A stretch of DNA of 64,000 nucleotides, from the NCBI RefSeq assembly GCF_003075455.1, contig NZ_QDAE01000003.1:186001-250000 (forward strand). Direction: 5' to 3'. Shown here piece after piece: positions 63,494-64,000 of the stretch (positions are counted from its first letter, which is position 1; each line of letters starts with the position of its first letter). A model generated the notes under the pieces. The model did no database searches and was not told where the DNA came from. It was given only the letters and a program-made list of their open reading frames with translations. This stretch comes from Arthrobacter sp. Bz4. Lineage in GTDB: Bacteria > Actinomycetota > Actinomycetes > Actinomycetales > Micrococcaceae. The position numbers and the translations under genes were made by a program.

Positions 63494-64000
63494 CTACCTC
63501 AAGGGTGGGCGTTCACCGAGGACCTGCGAACCTATTCTGAGGTGTGTCGCGCCGGCTGCGACCGCGGCTTCGAGATCCCCGCTCATACCAGCCGAGATGC
63601 CGGTGGCTGCGGGGAATTCGCCACGGAGCGTGGCTGAGATCTCGGCCAGCTCTCCGAACGCAGCAACGGGGTCTCTGCCCAGCGGCGCAACAGCCATCAC
63701 ACCAGCCAGCGAGAGACCGTCGGTCGCTTGGACGAGCCGCCCCAGGGCGACGACGTCGGTTGGGGCGGCGCCCCCTCGTTGATGCCCACTGATCGTCGCA
63801 GCGCGGCTGTCCCCGGTCGACAGATCGACCTGGATAAAGCAGGCGAGGGTCTTGGCGGCGCTGGTGCTGTCAGTGTCCTGGCCCGGTTCGGTTCGCCGGT
63901 TAGCCAACGCTTTGCCGAGCGCGGCGACGAGCGGTGCCCGGTCCACCGAATGGACTGCGTGTGCGTAGCGCACCACCGACCGCGCCTTGTTACTTTGCAG
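63494..64000 (-). CDS. YggS family PLP-binding protein, 3' part
   Basis: The gene runs in from beyond the right edge; 168 codons to the stop at 63494 are present. The visible protein covers most of the TIM barrel: [24 protein letters not shown], then AAVAPLG-like VMAVAPLG and the C-terminal [29 protein letters not shown], which matches the PLPBP/YggS signature SMGMSxDxxxAIxxGxTxVRIGxxIFG. It helps PLP homeostasis. The lysine that holds PLP is outside the window. Its place before sepF is canonical. Confidence 0.92.
   Translation of the reverse strand: MQSNKARSVVRYAHAVHSVDRAPLVAALGKALANRRTEPGQDTDSTSAAKTLACFIQVDLSTGDSRAATISGHQRGGAAPTDVVALGRLVQATDGLSLAGVMAVAPLGRDPVAAFGELAEISATLRGEFPAATGISAGMSGDLEAAVAAGATHLRIGSQVLGERPPLR

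Noticed and set aside
1-64000. CRISPR arrays, insertion sequences, prophage or attachment sites
   Set aside because: No regularly spaced repeats, transposase, integrase or phage structural gene was found; the repeats listed are short and local.

Overview
The window is a high-GC chromosomal segment from an actinobacterium. Gene content and gene order point to the Micrococcaceae, an Arthrobacter-like organism. The evidence is Actinobacteria-specific families (DUF4192, DUF4191, DUF7455, SepF, Wag31/DivIVA, polyphosphate glucokinase), frequent GTG starts, a GlnR-type operator before glnA, and blocks of conserved actinobacterial synteny. No rRNA, tRNA, CRISPR array, insertion sequence or phage gene was recognised.

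Layout. 1-14.4 kb: the start of a GNAT/acyl-CoA synthetase-type gene, parC (+) and parE (-) (topoisomerase IV), a DUF7455 Zn-ribbon protein and sigA. Between parC and parE lies an accessory block: a double-GNAT acetyltransferase, a BlaI/M56 sensor pair, a LysM-NlpC/P60 cell-wall hydrolase under a c-di-AMP (ydaO) riboswitch, and a copper module (CsoR, an HMA copper-binding protein, a SHOCT protein and a Tat-exported multicopper oxidase) with a CsoR box. 14.4-30.7 kb: DUF4192, PAC2, leucyl aminopeptidase, lpd (frameshifted), the lipoylated E2 gene, OsmC, a tricorn-like protease (frameshifted), a TIGR01777 epimerase, a Ser/Thr kinase, lipB and lipA. 30.7-42.6 kb: DUF4191, a first methionine aminopeptidase, RDD, glnA1 with a four-part GlnR operator, a small HTH protein with a perfect palindromic operator, glnE, glnA2, panB, a second methionine aminopeptidase and ppgK. 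From the E2 gene through panB the order resembles the Mycobacterium tuberculosis Rv2215-Rv2225 block. 42.7-44.7 kb: nrdR with a pair of NrdR-like boxes, and hisD.

44.8-56.4 kb is an accessory, transporter-rich stretch: CPA1 Na+/H+ antiporter, D-threonine-aldolase-like PLP enzyme, DHFR-family reductase, CaCA Na+/Ca2+ exchanger, DUF6671, SbtA bicarbonate transporter with its PII-like partner SbtB, DUF1622, APC permease, a frameshifted OB-fold lipoprotein, a membrane protein and a flavin reductase. 56.4-64 kb returns to core genes read on the minus strand: yggS (partial), sepF, yggT, divIVA/wag31, lspA, rluD and dnaE, the usual downstream end of the division/cell-wall cluster.

Together these genes serve protein lipoylation and the lipoyl-bearing dehydrogenase subunits, nitrogen assimilation and its covalent control, copper defence at the cell surface, and cell division. 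Three otherwise well-conserved genes (lpd, the tricorn-like protease and a lipoprotein) are each broken by what looks like one missing base. Sequence error should be excluded before reading biology into them.
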